DNA of 64,000 bases from JAHEEL01 sp942491345 (GCA_942491345.1 CALOAN010000020.1:372001-436000), one strand, 5' to 3'; counted from the stretch's first letter, positions 34,415 to 43,842 are shown. A program made the numbers and translations. The notes: generated by a model from the letters alone, not told the origin.

Positions 34415-35467
34415 GTGCGGCTGCTGCTCATCACGAACGACTACCCCCCGAAACCAGGTGGGATTCAGCAGTACCTCGGCAACGTAATCAATGCCTATCC
34501 GGACGAATGGCATGTGATCGCTCCCGCCGACGGCGCAGCTGAATTCGACGAGCGCGTGAGCCGAAGCCATTCGTCGTTCATGTGGCCAACTCCCAAGGTC
34601 GCCGCGTGGGTCCAGGATCGTGCAGCGGACTTCGGCCCCGACGCCATACTGTTCGGTGCGCCACATCCGTTGCCATACCTCGGACCGGCGTTGCGGCAAC
34701 GCCTCGGTGTTCCCTACGGGGTGCTCAGCCACGGCGCAGAGGTGACCCTCCCCGCGGCAGCGCCGGGGACACGGCAGGCGGTCGCCAAGGCACTCCGCGA
34801 TGCAGACGTGAGGTTTGCGGTCAGTGATTTCACGGCCGGCCGCGTCGAACAACTCTCCGGCAGGGACGTGATTGTCGTCGGAGCCGGCGTGGACATCGAT
34901 ACGTTCCGTCCCCCACCCAACGGTGACAACGACGTCCCGGTTGTCGGATGTGTCTCCCGGTTCGTGCCGCGCAAGGGACAGGGTCGGCTCATCGAGGCGG
35001 CATCAAGACTGTCATACCCGGTCGAGTTGCTGCTCGTGGGCACGGGCCGCACCGAAAGGAGTCTCCGCAGACTCGCGGACAAGCTCCACGTGCGGACCCG
35101 CTTCGCGGTTGACGTCGCGTGGTCTGAGTTGCCCGGCCTGTACCGGCAGATGGACGTGTTCTGCATGCCCTGCCGATCGCGCTGGGGTGGGCTGGAAGTG
35201 GAGGGCCTCGGTCTGGTCTTCCTCGAGGCGGCTGCCACCGGTCTCCCGGTCCTCGCAGGGGATTCCGGCGGGTCTCCCGAGACGGTGATCCCCGGTGAGA
35301 CCGGCTTCGTCGTCCACTCGACCGACGACATCGTCCAGGGTCTCGAGATTCTGCTCAACGACCCCGAATCTGCACGGGTGATGGGGCTCGCGGGACGGCG
35401 ATACGCCGAGGACGTGTTCACGTGGCCCAAGGTGGTTGAACGCTTCCGCGCCGGCTTCGATCGATAG
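34415..35467 (+). CDS. GT4 glycosyltransferase, PimB-like mannosyltransferase
   Basis: A 350-aa GT-B fold enzyme. The N-terminus RLLLITNDYPPKPGGIQQYL and the donor-binding segment FCMPCRSRWGGLEVEGLGLV then FLEAAATGLPVLAG (the EX7E motif) closely match PimB, which adds a mannose to phosphatidylinositol mannoside in actinobacteria. GTG 34415 lies 2 nt after the preceding stop. Other GT4 mannosyl- or glucosyltransferases remain possible. Confidence 0.78.
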   Translation: MRLLLITNDYPPKPGGIQQYLGNVINAYPDEWHVIAPADGAAEFDERVSRSHSSFMWPTPKVAAWVQDRAADFGPDAILFGAPHPLPYLGPALRQRLGVPYGVLSHGAEVTLPAAAPGTRQAVAKALRDADVRFAVSDFTAGRVEQLSGRDVIVVGAGVDIDTFRPPPNGDNDVPVVGCVSRFVPRKGQGRLIEAASRLSYPVELLLVGTGRTERSLRRLADKLHVRTRFAVDVAWSELPGLYRQMDVFCMPCRSRWGGLEVEGLGLVFLEAAATGLPVLAGDSGGSPETVIPGETGFVVHSTDDIVQGLEILLNDPESARVMGLAGRRYAEDVFTWPKVVERFRAGFDR

Positions 35468-35496
35468 GCACGATTCGCCGGTCAACACTCATTGTC

Positions 35497-35525
35497 TTGA
35501 CAAAGCGGCCATACTCCCGCATCGT
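35497..35525 (+). promoter_or_regulatory. Candidate topA promoter: TTGACA, 17 nt, CATCGT
   Basis: Consensus -35 TTGACA at 35497-35502 with a weaker -10 (CATCGT, 35520-35525). Predicted start about 30 nt before topA ATG 35562. Confidence 0.4.
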
Positions 35526-35561
35526 TGAACCCGTTCCCAACCGACTGAGTGCTGTTCACCC

Positions 35562-38168
35562 ATGCCCAAACACCTTGTCATCGTCGAGTCCCCGGCGAAA
35601 GCCAAGACCATCGGCCGCTACCTCGGCGACGATTTCATCGTCGAATCCTCGGTGGGCCACATCCGCGATATCCCGACGAAGGTCGGAGAAGTGTCCGAAG
35701 CGAAGAAGATGGCGTGGAGGGAGACTCGGTTCGGCATCGATATCGACAACGGCTTCAAGCCGATGTACGTGGTCAACCCCAACTCGAAGAAACAGGTGGC
35801 GGTACTCCGCAAGGCACTCAAGGGTGCCGATTCCCTGTACCTCGCCACCGACGAGGATCGCGAGGGAGAAGCAATTGCCTGGCATCTCCTCGAGGTCCTC
35901 AAGCCCAAGGTTCCCGTCCACAGGATGGTGTTTCACGAGATCACGTCGGAAGCCATCCAGGAAGCGGTCGATCATCCGCGTGAACTCGACAAGCAGGTTG
36001 TGGCCGCCCAGGAGGCGCGACGCGTTCTCGACCGCCTGTTCGGCTACGAGGTGTCGCCCGTGTTGTGGCGCAAGGTCCAGCGGGGGCTGTCGGCCGGCCG
36101 AGTTCAATCCCCGGCGACTCGCATCATCGTGGATCGCGAACGAGAGAGGCTTGCGTTCGTCGGCGCCACGTATTCCGGGGTAACGGGCACCTTCACCCCT
36201 CGCGACGAGCAGAGTCCGTTCGACGCAAGACTCGTCTCCGTCGACGGAGAACGAGTGGCGACCGGCTCCGACTTCGACCAATCGGGAACACCCCGGCCGG
36301 ACCGCATCATTCTCGATGCCGATGCTGCGGCAGAGCTTGCGGACGAACTCGTCGACTCCGCATTCGAAGTGACATCCGTCGAGCGCAAGCCCTACACGCG
36401 GCGCCCCTATCCCCCATTCCGCACTGCCACCCTCCAGCAGGAAGCGGGCCGCAAGTTCCGATTTGGCACGCGCCGAACGATGTCGGCTGCACAGCGCCTC
36501 TACGAAGGCGGCTTCATCACCTACATGAGGACCGACTCGACGAACCTATCGGGGACGGCCCTGAGCGCGGCCCGCTCCCTGGTCGCCGACCGATTCGGCG
36601 AGGAGTATCTCCCGGACTCGCCACGGTTCTACGGCAAGAAGGCGAAGGGTGCCCAGGAGGCACATGAAGCAATCCGTCCCGCTGGTGAGCACTTCCAGGA
36701 CCCGAAGACTGTTGCGAGTTCCTTCGGATCGAAGTCCGACGAAGCGCGTCTGTACGACTTGATCTGGAAGCGGACCGTGGCGAGCCAAATGAAGGATGCG
36801 AAGGGTGAGAGCCTCCAACTCCGACTCGCCGGGGCGGCACTGAGAAGCAAACGAGCGTGTGAGTTCTCGGCCTCCGGTCGCACGATTCTCTTTGGCGGCT
36901 TCTTGAAAGCCTATGTCGAGGACATCGATGATCCCGATGCAGCACGCGACGACCAAGAGCGACACCTGCCTGCCGTCGCGAAAGGACAGGATCTTGACGC
37001 GCTCGCTATGGAGGCGACGAACCACGAGACGAAACCCCCGGCTCGCTACACAGAGGCCAGCCTCGTGAAGCGGATGGAGGAGCTGGGAATCGGCAGGCCG
37101 TCGACGTACGCGTCGATCATCTCAACGATCCAGGACCGGGACTACGTGCGCAAACAGGGGTCGGCACTTGTTCCGACGCTCAAAGCCTTTGCCGTAGTCG
37201 GCTTACTCGAGGAGCACTTCGGCGACTACGTCGACTACGACTTCACCGCGCTCATGGAGGAGGACCTCGACAAGATCGCGGGCGGCGAGGAACAGATGGT
37301 TCCGTATCTCGACCGGTTCTATTTCGGTGTCGACGATCACCCAGGCCTGAGAACGCTCGTCTCCGACGATGCACTCGAAGGTATCGATCCGCGCGAAGTC
37401 AACGCCTTTCCGATCGGTGAGGGAGCGGACGGAGAACCGATCGTGGCGCGCTGCGGCCAATTCGGGCCGTATCTCGTTCACGGCGAATCCCGTGCCTCGA
37501 TCCCCGAGGATGTCCCGCTCGATGAACTGACGGTCGAACGCGCAACCGAGTTGCTCGAGGCACCGTCCGGCGACCGAGCCCTCGGCGAGGATCTCGAGAC
37601 CGGTCTCACCGTGTTCGCCAAAGCGGGACGCTACGGGCCGTACGTTCAGCTCGGCGAGCGAGATCCGGAGTCGAAGTCGAAACCGAAGACGGCCTCCCTC
37701 TTCAAGACCATGTCGCTCGAAACCGTGACTATTGAGGATGCCCTCCGCCTTCTCACGCAGCCGCGAAAGCTTGGTGAGCATCCCGAGGACGGCAAGCCGA
37801 TTACGGCGCAGAACGGGCGCTACGGGCCCTACGTGAAGTGGGGCAAGGAGAGTCGCAGCCTCGAGGATGAGGATCAGATCTTCACGGTCGACCTCGAAAC
37901 GGCGATTGCTCTGCTCGCTCAGCCGAAGAAGGGCCGCAGCCGGACTGCCGCGGCTCCGCTGAAGGAACTCGGCGAAGACCCGAATACGGAGAAGCCGGTC
38001 GTGCTTCGAAACGGACGATTCGGTCCGTACGTTACCGACGGCGAGACCAACGCCTCCCTCAGGGTTGCGGATTCCATCGACACCATCACCCTCGATCGCG
38101 CGGTCGAACTGCTCGCCGAGCGGCGGGCCAAAGGGTCGGCTCCGAAGCGGAAGCCGAAGAAGGCGTAG
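35562..38168 (+). CDS. topA: DNA topoisomerase I
   Basis: Relaxes negative supercoils by single-strand passage. The 868-aa protein has the TOPRIM domain (HLVIVESPAKAKTIGRYLG near 4-22, ATDEDREGEAIAWHLL), and the catalytic tyrosine Y321 in GFITYMRTDSTN. As in other actinobacteria, there are no zinc fingers. Instead the C-terminal part has four glycine-rich repeats (CGQFGPYLVHGESRASI, GRYGPYVQLGE, NGRYGPYVKWGKESRSL, NGRFGPYVTDGETNASL) and a basic tail PKRKPKKA. Start ATG 35562. Confidence 0.95.
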   Translation: MPKHLVIVESPAKAKTIGRYLGDDFIVESSVGHIRDIPTKVGEVSEAKKMAWRETRFGIDIDNGFKPMYVVNPNSKKQVAVLRKALKGADSLYLATDEDREGEAIAWHLLEVLKPKVPVHRMVFHEITSEAIQEAVDHPRELDKQVVAAQEARRVLDRLFGYEVSPVLWRKVQRGLSAGRVQSPATRIIVDRERERLAFVGATYSGVTGTFTPRDEQSPFDARLVSVDGERVATGSDFDQSGTPRPDRIILDADAAAELADELVDSAFEVTSVERKPYTRRPYPPFRTATLQQEAGRKFRFGTRRTMSAAQRLYEGGFITYMRTDSTNLSGTALSAARSLVADRFGEEYLPDSPRFYGKKAKGAQEAHEAIRPAGEHFQDPKTVASSFGSKSDEARLYDLIWKRTVASQMKDAKGESLQLRLAGAALRSKRACEFSASGRTILFGGFLKAYVEDIDDPDAARDDQERHLPAVAKGQDLDALAMEATNHETKPPARYTEASLVKRMEELGIGRPSTYASIISTIQDRDYVRKQGSALVPTLKAFAVVGLLEEHFGDYVDYDFTALMEEDLDKIAGGEEQMVPYLDRFYFGVDDHPGLRTLVSDDALEGIDPREVNAFPIGEGADGEPIVARCGQFGPYLVHGESRASIPEDVPLDELTVERATELLEAPSGDRALGEDLETGLTVFAKAGRYGPYVQLGERDPESKSKPKTASLFKTMSLETVTIEDALRLLTQPRKLGEHPEDGKPITAQNGRYGPYVKWGKESRSLEDEDQIFTVDLETAIALLAQPKKGRSRTAAAPLKELGEDPNTEKPVVLRNGRFGPYVTDGETNASLRVADSIDTITLDRAVELLAERRAKGSAPKRKPKKA

Positions 38169-38236
38169 CGCCGGACCTGCCGCCCCCAACTCTGCGAAAC
38201 TGTCCCGGTGGCGTCGAGTACGAGGAACGAGAGCAA

Positions 38237-38842
38237 GTGAAGCGTCCGTACATCGCCTTCGAGGGCATCGAAGGTGCCGGTAAGTCAACGGTTGCGCTCC
38301 GGGTTGGTGAACGACTCGAAGCCGACGGCGTCCGCGTGGTCCGTGTGCGCGAGCCCGGCGGAACTCACGTTGGCGAAGCGATCCGGCAGATTCTCCTCAG
38401 CCACGAACTCGCGCCGAAGCCGTGGACGGAAGCACTCCTCTTCGCCGCCGCCCGCGCCCAACTCGCGGCCGAAGTGGTGGGTCCGGCTCTCGATGATGGA
38501 GCGTGGGTCCTGTCTGATCGATCGGTGTACTCGTCGCTTGCGTATCAGGGAGCGGGCCGCCGGCTTGGTGTCGAGGAGGTCCGGAGCGCCAACGAACCCG
38601 GTTTGCTTGGGGTCTGGCCCAGCATGGTGGTGCTCCTCGCAGTTGACCCAAACGAGGGTCTCGCGCGCCAGGCGGTCGGGGATCGGATCGGAGACGAAGG
38701 TGTCAACTTCCAGCAAGCGGTCGCAGAGGGGTTCGCTGCGCTGGCGGCTGCGGAGCCCGAGCGCTTCATCACCATCAACACGCACGCGCCGCTCGACGAC
38801 GTTGTTGAGACGGCGTATCGGGAGATCCGGGCTCGATGGTGA
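38237..38842 (+). CDS. tmk: Thymidylate kinase
   Basis: Phosphorylates dTMP to dTDP. The 201-aa product has the P-loop FEGIEGAGKSTVA near 8-20 and the DRSVYSSLAYQGAGR segment (DR motif) near 96-110. GTG start. holB begins 7 nt before its end, so tmk, holB and plsC form one transcript, an arrangement common in bacteria (tmk-holB). Confidence 0.92.
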   Translation: MKRPYIAFEGIEGAGKSTVALRVGERLEADGVRVVRVREPGGTHVGEAIRQILLSHELAPKPWTEALLFAAARAQLAAEVVGPALDDGAWVLSDRSVYSSLAYQGAGRRLGVEEVRSANEPGLLGVWPSMVVLLAVDPNEGLARQAVGDRIGDEGVNFQQAVAEGFAALAAAEPERFITINTHAPLDDVVETAYREIRARW

Positions 38843-39894
38843 CCCGATTCGACGCCATCATCGGGCATCGCGGGGTCATCGAGCTCCTCGAACGCGAGAT
38901 CGTCGAACCCGCCCAATCGTATCTCTTCGTTGGTCCGTCCAACGTCGGCAAGGCGACGATCGCCCGGCGGTTCGCAGCTGCACTCCTATGCGGCGAAGAC
39001 GAAGCCTGCTTCGGCCGCGTGCTGGCGGGTGTCCATCCAGACCTCGTTCTCGTTGAACCCGAAGGCCGTGCATCGATCACGGTCGATCAGGCGCGAAGCG
39101 TTGTCTCACAGGCAACGCGCACTCCGCTCGAGTCGGACAGGAAGGTCTTTCTGCTTGAGGAAGGGGGAATGATGAATGACGAAGCCGCGAACGCCCTCCT
39201 CAAGACGCTGGAAGAGCCGACTCCTGCCACGGTATTCGTGATCGTCGCCGAGACAGAAGATGATTTGCCGGAGACGGTGGCGAGTCGCTGCCGAACCGTC
39301 GTGCTCGGTCGAGTCTCAGAGCCGGAAGTCGCAGCAGGGCTCGCGCAGCTCGGAGTCCAGACTGATCAGGCGACGGAAGCCGCCCGGATCGCAGGGGGGC
39401 GACCCGGCCTCGCACTCGCGCTCGCGACGGAGCCTCAAGTCGCCGACTACCGAAGAGTGTGGCTCAGTATTCCCATGCGGCTCGGCGAACACCCGGGTGA
39501 TGCATTCCGGCTTGCCGATGAGGCGATGACGGCCGCGGAGCCGTTGCTTTCTGCTCTCAAGGAGCGTCAGAAGGAAGAACGCGATGCGCTCGGTGACGAA
39601 GCGCCGAAGTCGCTTCGCGATCGGCAGACCCGCGCGTTGAAGCGCGCAACCGACGCCCTCTACGTGACCGGTCTCGAGATACTCGCTTCTTTCTACCGAG
39701 ATGTAGCGGCGGCCCAATTCGGCAGCCCGGTGCGCAACACCGACGTCCCCGTCTCGGCGCTGTCATCCATGACACCGAGGCGGGCAATTACCGGAGCCGA
39801 GCGGATCCTGGTCGCGATCGAGGCGCTCGCCACGAACCAGCGGCCGCAACTGGCCTTCGCCCACCTGTTCTCCGAGCTGGCCGGCGATGGCTAG
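38836..39894 (+). CDS. holB: DNA polymerase III delta' subunit
   Basis: Clamp-loader subunit of the replicative polymerase, 352 aa. AAA+ fold: SYLFVGPSNVGKATIARRFA (degenerate P-loop, as expected for delta'), a Walker B-like EEGGMMNDEAANALLKTLEEP and SRC motif ASRCRTV. Only scattered cysteines are visible, so a zinc module is uncertain. Overlaps tmk by 7 nt and plsC by 8 nt. Confidence 0.88.
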   Translation: MVTRFDAIIGHRGVIELLEREIVEPAQSYLFVGPSNVGKATIARRFAAALLCGEDEACFGRVLAGVHPDLVLVEPEGRASITVDQARSVVSQATRTPLESDRKVFLLEEGGMMNDEAANALLKTLEEPTPATVFVIVAETEDDLPETVASRCRTVVLGRVSEPEVAAGLAQLGVQTDQATEAARIAGGRPGLALALATEPQVADYRRVWLSIPMRLGEHPGDAFRLADEAMTAAEPLLSALKERQKEERDALGDEAPKSLRDRQTRALKRATDALYVTGLEILASFYRDVAAAQFGSPVRNTDVPVSALSSMTPRRAITGAERILVAIEALATNQRPQLAFAHLFSELAGDG

Positions 39895-40546
39895 GTTCCG
39901 GCGGATCCCCTCGGCCGCCACGACGCGATTCCTCAACATTCCGTTTCGAATCCTCGCTCGCGGCCTGCTGGACTTCGAGGTCAGCGGCACCGAGAACATC
40001 CCGAGCCGCGGGCCGCTTGTGGTTGCCGCCAACCACTTCTCCCATCTCGACCCCCCTCTCGTAATCAACGCCCTAGGACGCCTGGTCCGGTTCATCGCCG
40101 TCGACGAGTTGTTCGGAAACCACCTTGCGTTCGATGTGGTGACCGGGTTCTTCGGAGCGATTCCCACAGACCGCGACGGTGTGCCGTTGCGGGCGTTGGA
40201 GGAAACGATCGCGTATCTTCGGGCAGGCGGTACTGCTGGTGTGTTCCCTGAAGGGCGACGAGTGGAGTACTGGCGCGAGACTGAACCGAAGCGGGGAGCA
40301 GCCTGGCTGGCATGGATGAGCGGTGCGCCGCTGCTGCCGGTCACGATCCACGGCACGGAACGCACCCTCGGCCAAGCGGACAGGGGGCTTCATCGCACGG
40401 CGGTTCGCCTCTGGATCGACAAACCACTGGACTGGGCGACGTACTCCGGCCATATCGACCCCCTTGGTGCGATGACCGACGACTGGTACGCGACAGTGGA
40501 CGCACATCTGGCCCCATGGTGGCCGCCTCCCCACGCCCAGCCCTAG
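39887..40546 (+). CDS. plsC: 1-acyl-glycerol-3-phosphate acyltransferase (PlsC-like)
   Basis: Transfers an acyl chain to lysophosphatidic acid in phospholipid synthesis. The 219-aa product has the HX4D catalytic motif in ANHFSHLDPP near 50, and the acceptor-binding motif GVFPEGRR near 120. Unlike many family members it has no obvious long N-terminal helix. ATG 39887 overlaps holB by 8 nt. It converges on the PfkB gene with 47 nt between. Confidence 0.86.
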   Translation: MARFRRIPSAATTRFLNIPFRILARGLLDFEVSGTENIPSRGPLVVAANHFSHLDPPLVINALGRLVRFIAVDELFGNHLAFDVVTGFFGAIPTDRDGVPLRALEETIAYLRAGGTAGVFPEGRRVEYWRETEPKRGAAWLAWMSGAPLLPVTIHGTERTLGQADRGLHRTAVRLWIDKPLDWATYSGHIDPLGAMTDDWYATVDAHLAPWWPPPHAQP

Positions 40547-40593
40547 TTCCGCGATCTCGAGCTCGATCGATGGGTGTGTCGTCGGCTCGTCGG

Positions 40594-41580
40594 CTATGAC
40601 CGTTGCCGGAGGAACTCGTCGACTTCCTCGGCGGTGGGGATACCGGCACGCCCGCCGAAGCGGGTGCACTTCAGAGCGGATGCGGCTGAGGCGCGCCGGA
40701 TCACGTCTTCGATCGGCCGATGCTCGGCGAGGCCGAGTGCGAATGCACCGTGGAATACGTCGCCGGCGCCGAGGGTGTCGGCAACCTCGACCGCGAAGGC
40801 CGGACACGCGTGGGCAGCGCCACCATCATCAAGCCAAACGAGTCCGGCGTCGCCCAGGGTGACGGCGAGCCATGCGTCTGTGCGAGCGGCTATCGACTGC
40901 AAGGCTGAGGCCGGATCACCTTCGCCGCTTACCTCCGCGAGAGCCGGTGCCGAAAACACGATGTGCGTCGGAGTCGAGAGCGCGGCATCGATCGGACCCG
41001 GGCGGACGTGATCGAAGTCGAGGACTGCCGGAATACCGAGCTCGCGTGCCGCCTCCATCGCCGACAATGCTCCAGTCGGCCAAAGGAGGTCGCCGAGCAC
41101 GGCGTCGGATCCAGACAGATCATCCTTGGTGACTTGGTTCGCCGACTCCAACAGTCTGGGATCCGTGTGATTGATGATGGTCCTTTCCCCGTCCGCCTCG
41201 ACCGTGATCGTCGAGACCGGAGATGAGGCCGATGGGTGGCGCCGTACGCGGCTCGTATCGACACCCCAGCGAGCGAAGTCTCCAATGATCAGGTCTCCGA
41301 CTGCGTCATTGCCGAGTTGCCCGATGAAGCTCGCGTTGCCGTCGAGCCGAGCAACAGCTGCGGCGGCCGTAGCGGCCGGGCCGCCGCCGATCACCGTCAT
41401 CGAATCAGCGAACGCCTTGCGGCCTCGATCTGGTCGCACGTCGATGCCGAAGATGAAGTCGAGAACTGCCAACCCGACGCAGGCGACGGCCTTCACCGGC
41501 GCCTCTGCAGCGGCCACGGCGAATCTGCCGGCACCGTGCATCTTCGGTCCGTGCGCCTTGTCGGTCTCGCTGCAATCCAT
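40594..41580 (-). CDS. PfkB sugar kinase, sulfofructose-kinase-like
   Basis: A ribokinase-fold kinase, 328 aa. It shows VACVGLAVLDFIFGIDV, GGGPAATAAAAVARLDG, the sugar-binding NHTDPRLL region, the ATP-site PfkB signature DTLGAGDVFHGAFALGL and the C-terminal ALKCTRFGGRAGIPT. The last two and the GGGPAATAA box are very close to what I recall of E. coli YihV, so a 6-deoxy-6-sulfofructose kinase-like role is possible. No other sulfoglycolysis gene is nearby, so other sugars cannot be excluded. ATG 41580 adds about 30 residues before the fold; ATG 41541 is an alternative. Confidence 0.75.
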   Translation of the reverse strand: MDCSETDKAHGPKMHGAGRFAVAAAEAPVKAVACVGLAVLDFIFGIDVRPDRGRKAFADSMTVIGGGPAATAAAAVARLDGNASFIGQLGNDAVGDLIIGDFARWGVDTSRVRRHPSASSPVSTITVEADGERTIINHTDPRLLESANQVTKDDLSGSDAVLGDLLWPTGALSAMEAARELGIPAVLDFDHVRPGPIDAALSTPTHIVFSAPALAEVSGEGDPASALQSIAARTDAWLAVTLGDAGLVWLDDGGAAHACPAFAVEVADTLGAGDVFHGAFALGLAEHRPIEDVIRRASAASALKCTRFGGRAGIPTAEEVDEFLRQRS

Positions 41581-41747
41581 CGTCTCACCACGCCGCGCAT
41601 CCTAACGATCGACCTCCTCTGTCTCGCCCGTCTCGAATCCGCGATCGCGCCATGATCGGACCGCCCATGCCCGGCGGTTGTCTGGACTCCAGGGATCTCC
41701 GAAGCCAGGCAAGAACCGGCTGCGCCAATTATGGTCCTAGCGCCCTA

Positions 41748-41775
41748 TTGAGAACTCGAACCTGCGCCGTACAGT
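41748..41775 (+). promoter_or_regulatory. Promoter TTGAGA, 16 nt, TACAGT for leaderless lipoprotein gene
   Basis: -35 TTGAGA (41748-41753), 16-nt spacer and -10 TACAGT (41770-41775), with GTG 41782 six bases downstream and no ribosome site. The spacing predicts transcription starting at or near the start codon. Confidence 0.6.
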
Positions 41776-41781
41776 GGATGA

Positions 41782-42504
41782 GTGAGATCCGCCGTAGCTC
41801 TCATCGTGTTGCTCCTCCTTTGCGGTTGCTCCGACAGCACGGACACGACCGTCGCCGCCTCCCCAACCTCCGCTGTGCCTGAAACAACAACAGAACCGCC
41901 CACAACTACCACGTCCACGGCTGCGACCACAACAACGGCTGCAGAAACCACAACAACGGCTGCGACCACAACAACGGCTGCGGCAACCACGACCACGGTG
42001 GCGCCGACGACCACCACAACAGCGGCAACAACCACAACCTCGGGGGGGCCCTACGAAGTCGGCGTCCCGGAGTTCTATCCGTTGGCTTCGTTGCCGGGGA
42101 GCGGTGGCGCTGCCGGATCCGGCTGTTCTCCGGGGGCAGGACCGTTGCCGGATGGCGTGTGGTTCGGCTACGTGGTGGCGAAATCGGCGGCTGACATAGA
42201 CTTCGATCTGGCCTGTTTCTACTTCGGTGACATCGCGTATACCGAGGGAGCAGCGGATGGGGAGGAGGTCAACAATGACTACTACGTGCGCAACGCCAAT
42301 CCGACGCTCCGGACAATCCCCGTTGCACCGACAGTCACGGTTCATGAGATCGACGCAGGATCCATCGGGTTCCTGACCGTCCCATTCTCCGGATGGCCGG
42401 TCGACCCGAGTGCGTACATTTCCTGCCCTTCCAACTCGTGCAACGTCTGGCTCTTCATCAACGGTGGTGAAGTCACCGAGATCCTCGAGCAATACACGCC
42501 GTGA
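41782..42504 (+). CDS. Thr-rich linker lipoprotein, unknown function
   Basis: A 240-aa lipoprotein: signal RSAVALIVLLLLCGC with lipobox LCGC, then a long Thr-rich low-complexity linker (about residues 22-90, repeats of ATTTTAA), then a beta-rich domain of about 145 aa with cysteines in GSGCSPGAG, DLACFYFG and ISCPSNSCNVW that could form disulfides. I do not recognise the domain. The GTG start follows a good promoter at leaderless spacing. Confidence 0.7.
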   Translation: MRSAVALIVLLLLCGCSDSTDTTVAASPTSAVPETTTEPPTTTTSTAATTTTAAETTTTAATTTTAAATTTTVAPTTTTTAATTTTSGGPYEVGVPEFYPLASLPGSGGAAGSGCSPGAGPLPDGVWFGYVVAKSAADIDFDLACFYFGDIAYTEGAADGEEVNNDYYVRNANPTLRTIPVAPTVTVHEIDAGSIGFLTVPFSGWPVDPSAYISCPSNSCNVWLFINGGEVTEILEQYTP

Positions 42505-42559
42505 CGTTCGACCGGCAACGCGCCACTGCCCTTCTCGCAACAACGAGGGAACTTAATCT

Positions 42560-42590
42560 GTGTGTGGGGCGTCGTATCGGTACCACACAC
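42560..42590 (+). promoter_or_regulatory. Inverted repeat next to the SGNH gene promoter
   Basis: GTGTGTGG-N15-CCACACAC, a perfect 8-bp inverted repeat 56 nt after the lipoprotein stop and 7 nt before the next -10 box. It may be a terminator for the upstream gene or an operator covering the -35 region of the next. Confidence 0.45.
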
Positions 42591-42596
42591 AACGAG

Positions 42597-42602
42597 TAGG
42601 TT
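42597..42602 (+). promoter_or_regulatory. -10 box TAGGTT, 7 nt before ATG 42610
   Basis: TAnnnT box with no Shine-Dalgarno before the start, so leaderless transcription is predicted. Confidence 0.45.
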
Positions 42603-42609
42603 TGTATTG

Positions 42610-43770
42610 ATGTCACGACGCGCCGTATTGATGAGCCTTGTTCTGGGTGTTGCGATGGCCGTGGCGGTCCCCGTCTCAGCCCTCGCGCCGCCCTATGACC
42701 AGTTGCCCGACGGTGACACCCGGCCGATCATCATGGCGGCCGAGCTGCTCGATCCGCAGCCGCACAACACGTTGCTCGAGGCCGATCTCCAGATCGAGGC
42801 CATCGACAACGATGGGATCTTGCGGTACGAGTACCGATGGAATCGACTCAATCCGGGCAGAGTATTTGCCACGTCAGCCGCTGAACCCACCGTTTCGTAC
42901 GCCTCCGTGGTTCCCGAGACGTACGCAAGGCTCGAAGTCCGTGCGGTCGACCTCAACGGTTGGCACTCGCAGTGGCACACGGCATGGACCGGCGTGACAC
43001 CGTCTGCCCCGATGATTGTGCTTGCCGGTGACTCAATTGCGTCCGGGTACACGCGGCAGTGGTTCACCGGCGACGCAACCTGCCGCGACGCTGACTACTC
43101 GTTCGGAAGCACCGTGCGCGATTCGGTCGCCGCCGCTCTTCCTGCCGCGTGGGCTCCCGACTACGTCAACATCGCGTTCCCGGGTGCAGGTATGAGTTCG
43201 GTGCTCAACGGTGGTTCAGACTCGTGCTCGAATGCACATCCCAGCCAGATCGACGACATCGAGCGCTACACAGACCCCGCGACGTGGAATGTCGTGATCG
43301 TGACGGCCGGGATCAACTCGACGAACTGGGTTGACGTCGTGAAGGAACTGACCAAGGACACGGCGTTCTCCTGGACCAAGGCCGGGGACAAGCTGGCGTG
43401 TCAACAAGCGATCACGGAAAGCTGGAATCTGGGCGATCGGCGCGACCAGATCACAGCCGGGGCATCCGAGATCGCTGAGGCAATTCGAGCCCGTGTGAAT
43501 GCGTCGGTGTATTGGGCGAGCTACTTCGCGATCGATGGAACAACAATCGCGCCCGGATGGTCCCCGATCGGCCCCGAGTGTGCTGAGGAGATGCAGTTCG
43601 CGCTTGGCGAGCTGCACGGTGCCATTCAGGACGGCCTGAGTAGCGACGTGACCTGGGTGGACATTGACGGGCTGCCCATCGACACTCAAATGTGGGCCGG
43701 TTGGCCACACCCGAACACCGACGGCCATCGCACCATCGGACTCGCAGTCGCCCAAGCGATTACGAGCTAG
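42610..43770 (+). CDS. Secreted SGNH/GDSL-type hydrolase
   Basis: A 386-aa exported esterase-like protein. Signal peptide (SRRAVLMSLVLGVAMAVAVPVSALA), an N-terminal beta-sandwich-like region of about 110 aa, then the SGNH fold: block I IVLAGDSIASGY with the nucleophile Ser, block III-like VTAGINSTN, and the C-terminal catalytic histidine in WPHPNTDGHR. Paired cysteines (DATCRDADY, SDSCSNAHP) suggest disulfides. Substrate unknown; acyl esters of wall or extracellular polymers are plausible. ATG 42610 is chosen over the upstream frame because of the -10 spacing. Confidence 0.75.
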   Translation: MSRRAVLMSLVLGVAMAVAVPVSALAPPYDQLPDGDTRPIIMAAELLDPQPHNTLLEADLQIEAIDNDGILRYEYRWNRLNPGRVFATSAAEPTVSYASVVPETYARLEVRAVDLNGWHSQWHTAWTGVTPSAPMIVLAGDSIASGYTRQWFTGDATCRDADYSFGSTVRDSVAAALPAAWAPDYVNIAFPGAGMSSVLNGGSDSCSNAHPSQIDDIERYTDPATWNVVIVTAGINSTNWVDVVKELTKDTAFSWTKAGDKLACQQAITESWNLGDRRDQITAGASEIAEAIRARVNASVYWASYFAIDGTTIAPGWSPIGPECAEEMQFALGELHGAIQDGLSSDVTWVDIDGLPIDTQMWAGWPHPNTDGHRTIGLAVAQAITS

Positions 43771-43793
43771 GGGAGAACTCGGAGTCGCGCGTC

Positions 43794-43842
43794 GCGATCC
43801 GAGATCTGAGACCCGAGACCCGAGACTTGAGACTTGAGCTCC
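43794..43842 (+). repeat. Heptad array, 7 units of GAGAYYY
   Basis: Seven 7-bp units in register: GCGATCC, GAGATCT, GAGACCC, GAGACCC, GAGACTT, GAGACTT, GAGCTCC. It lies 23 nt downstream of the SGNH gene stop and belongs to the same family as the arrays at 51.5 and 54.6 kb. Confidence 0.85.
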
